From an uncultured Eubacteriales bacterium (GTDB lineage Bacteria; Bacillota_A; Clostridia; Christensenellales; Aristaeellaceae): a DNA stretch of 7,115 bases. The notes beneath the pieces are model-generated. The model saw only the letters and a program-made list of their open reading frames with translations, was not told the DNA's origin and ran no database searches. Each line of letters begins with the position of its first letter. Position 1 is the first letter of the stretch. Position numbers and translations under genes: made by a program. Of this stretch, positions 5,522 to 7,115 are shown piece after piece. The stretch is from NCBI GenBank assembly GCA_944333375.1, contig CALVKX010000110.1:1-7115 (forward strand), read 5' to 3'.

Positions 5522-6310
5522 TCAGGGCTGCGGGGTGCCGCGCATGCACAGGTAGCTCAGCGGAAGGGAAACGATCGCCGCGCCCAGCTGAATCCATGGC
5601 CATTGCTCCACCGCGAAGCGGGCCGCACTGGTCAGCCATTGCATCCACTGCAGGCCCATGGCCATGACCTGCATCTCCGAGCCGCTTTCCAAGGCCGCCG
5701 TGGTCTCGCTCACGAAGGGCATGAGCATGAGCATGAAGCATACGAAGGGCACGCCCAGAATCACCGCCAGCGTCACGCCCCGCCTGCGCCTGAGGCAGCA
5801 GCCCAGCAGATAGAACAGGCTTGTCCACTCCAAAAGCCACAGGAGCTGCTGCGGGAGCGCCTCCAGCGCGGCCCGCAGGCTCAGGCCCGCCTCGCCCAGT
5901 CCGAAGCGGCCCGGCATCGCGTATGAGAGCGCCTGCACCGCGCCGCCCGTCGCCAGGTTGATCGCCAACGTGCCCAGCAGAAAAGCCGCCGAGCCCAGAA
6001 ACAGCGCCAGCACGTTGCTCAGCCATACCGGGAAGCGCGCCGTGCCGAACCGCAGCAGAAAGCGCGTCCTGCTGTGCGATGCAAGGCATGCGCACACCAG
6101 CAGCAGCGCCATGGAGGTGGACAGGCTGGCCCTCAGGTCGTTCATGTGCAGTTCGCCCGCTCCCGCCAGCGCCGCGCAGATCATGACCGCGTTGCCCGCC
6201 AGCAGCAAAGCCAGCACCCAGATAATCACCCGGCCCAGCCATACCCGGTGATAGCGCATTGCGCCCAGAAAGCGCGAGCGCTTCAGCCAGCTCTCGCCAT
6301 CATACGTCAT
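5522..6310 (-). CDS. ABC transporter membrane protein (ABC-2-like permease)
   Basis: This 262-residue membrane protein has about six hydrophobic spans (near residues 27-50, 62-78, 94-122, 155-172, 178-200 and 237-255). The N-terminus is cytoplasmic and basic, and an RRRR patch (174-177) lies between spans four and five. This size and topology fit the membrane half of a small ABC-2-type exporter. I see no diagnostic motif, so the call depends mainly on the overlapping ATPase gene. The ATG at 6310-6308 lies inside the end of the ATPase gene (11-base overlap). Its ribosome binding site AAGGAGG (6320-6326) is nine bases upstream, within the ATPase coding sequence, which indicates translational coupling and roughly equal production of the two subunits. 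The substrate is unknown. Confidence 0.78.
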   Translation of the reverse strand: MTYDGESWLKRSRFLGAMRYHRVWLGRVIIWVLALLLAGNAVMICAALAGAGELHMNDLRASLSTSMALLLVCACLASHSRTRFLLRFGTARFPVWLSNVLALFLGSAAFLLGTLAINLATGGAVQALSYAMPGRFGLGEAGLSLRAALEALPQQLLWLLEWTSLFYLLGCCLRRRRGVTLAVILGVPFVCFMLMLMPFVSETTAALESGSEMQVMAMGLQWMQWLTSAARFAVEQWPWIQLGAAIVSLPLSYLCMRGTPQP

Positions 6311-7115
6311 CGCGCTGCGCCTCCTTTTCCCCGGTCAAAAATACGAACAGCTTTTGCAAACCCATCGGCGCGACCTGTACGCGCCCGCCTTCCCGGATGC
6401 GCTGCGCGTCCTGCGGCGCATGAAGCCGCAGATAGCGCACCAGCGACCCTGCGACCTCCTCCTCCTTGAGCACGACAAGTCCTTCCGTTTCCGCGCGCAC
6501 TGTCTCGGGCGCCCCGGAGACGCACAGGTACAGCTTCGTCAGCTCCTCCGCCGTGCCCTCAGCCAGCAGCCTCCCGGCGTCGATCATCACCGCGTAGTCC
6601 AGCGTGCGCGCCACCTCGTCGATCAGGTGCGTGCTCAAAAGGAATGTCCGCCCCGGCTCCTCCCGGTGCGCCTGGACAACCGCGTCGTAGAACCGCTCGC
6701 GCATCACCGCGTCAAGCCCCAGGCTCGGCTCGTCAAACACCGTCAGCTCCGCGCCGGACGAAAGCCCCGCGCACAGCAGCAGCGCCGTCTGCATGCCGCG
6801 GCTGTATCCCTTGAGCTGCTTTTTGAGCGGCAGGCCAAACAGGTTCGTCAGCCGCTCCGCCTGCTCCTGCTGCCAGCCGGGAAACAGCCCGCTGCACACC
6901 TTGAGAAATTCCTTCCCGTTCCTCAGCCCGCCAAAGTCCGGCGTATCGCCGATGAGGCACAGCCGCCCCAGGCTGGCGGGACCCACCGGTGCGCCCATAA
7001 GCTCGGCTTCTCCGCCCGATTGGCGGAGCTGGCCGCTGAGGATGCGCAGCAGCGTGCTCTTGCCCGCGCCGTTTCGGCCCAGAAGGCCCACCACCTGACC
7101 CGAAGCCACCGAAAA
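6300..7115 (-). CDS. ABC transporter ATP-binding protein (partial, 5' end outside window)
   Basis: The visible 271 residues are an ABC ATPase that powers the adjacent membrane protein. Numbering from the right edge, the motifs are Walker A GRNGAGKST (13-21); signature YSRGMQ (104-109), the YSxGM form common in ABC-2 and YtrB-like ATPases; Walker B ELTVFDEP (123-130); D-loop SLGLD (131-135); and the H-loop in LLSTHLIDEV (159-168). At the Q-loop position the sequence reads LIGDTPDFGG (54-63), with no glutamine. A C-terminal extension of about 70 residues (200-271) follows the ATPase core. A GTG at 7109-7107 is unlikely to be the start: the frame is open to the edge (FSV before it), and ABC ATPases carry about 25-30 more residues before Walker A. 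The 3' end overlaps the permease start. Resemblance to YtrB-type modules is an inference; their usual GntR regulator, if present, would lie beyond the edge. Confidence 0.95.
   Translation of the reverse strand, partial: FSVASGQVVGLLGRNGAGKSTLLRILSGQLRQSGGEAELMGAPVGPASLGRLCLIGDTPDFGGLRNGKEFLKVCSGLFPGWQQEQAERLTNLFGLPLKKQLKGYSRGMQTALLLCAGLSSGAELTVFDEPSLGLDAVMRERFYDAVVQAHREEPGRTFLLSTHLIDEVARTLDYAVMIDAGRLLAEGTAEELTKLYLCVSGAPETVRAETEGLVVLKEEEVAGSLVRYLRLHAPQDAQRIREGGRVQVAPMGLQKLFVFLTGEKEAQRDDV

Noticed and set aside
5493..6242. A 249-codon minus-strand frame within the permease gene
   Set aside because: Its Gly/Ala/Arg-rich, low-hydrophobicity translation is a frame-shifted shadow of the permease, whose frame has membrane spans, a ribosome binding site and coupling to the ATPase gene.
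7107..7109. A GTG start for the ABC ATPase
   Set aside because: The frame stays open to the window edge, and starting there would remove the first beta strands before Walker A that all ABC ATPases have. The gene is simply cut by the edge.

Overview
The window looks like chromosomal DNA from a GC-rich Gram-positive anaerobe of the class Clostridia. This placement is an inference. It rests on the Clostridia-like form of adenylosuccinate synthetase (GSTKSGIAPFY where most bacteria have a TTGRGIGPAY-type segment), strong GGAGG-type ribosome binding sites, sigma-A-like promoters, a BMP-family solute-binding protein, a secreted FMN-binding domain protein and a YtrB-like ABC module. No phage, insertion sequence, CRISPR array, tRNA or rRNA was seen.

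Layout from left to right. (1) 1-371, minus: 5' part of an unrecognised secreted protein that runs off the left edge. (2) 450-1448, minus: BMP-family solute-binding protein with its own promoter at 1499-1527; a GC-rich hairpin lies between it and gene 1. (3) 1551-3116, minus: multi-membrane-span GtrII-like glycosyltransferase, AT-richer than its neighbours in places. (4) 3189-4463, minus: purA, with a near-consensus promoter (4538-4566), a GC hairpin in its leader and an intrinsic terminator (3147-3181). (5) 4587-5027, plus: the only plus-strand gene, a small secreted FMN-binding domain protein, divergent from purA. (6) 5029-5493, minus: YbaK/EbsC-family aminoacyl-tRNA deacylase, convergent with gene 5 and one base from it. 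(7) 5522-6310, minus: six-span membrane protein, probably the permease of an ABC-2-type transporter. (8) 6300-7115, minus: its ATPase, with the 5' end outside the window and an 11-base overlap with the permease gene.

Genes 8, 7 and 6 form a compact minus-strand run (overlap, then a 28-base gap) and are probably co-transcribed from a promoter beyond the right edge. purA is a self-contained unit. The glycosyltransferase gene sits directly behind the purA terminator with no clear promoter of its own. The BMP gene and the secreted protein after it probably share one promoter. All spaces between genes are under 130 bases.

Most of the window is ordinary housekeeping and transport content, and I do not see a convincing new multi-gene system. 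The points most worth checking are the secreted flavin-carrier candidate that shares a regulatory region with purA, the compositionally distinct orphan glycosyltransferase, and the BMP-type binding protein that lacks both a lipobox and adjacent transporter genes.
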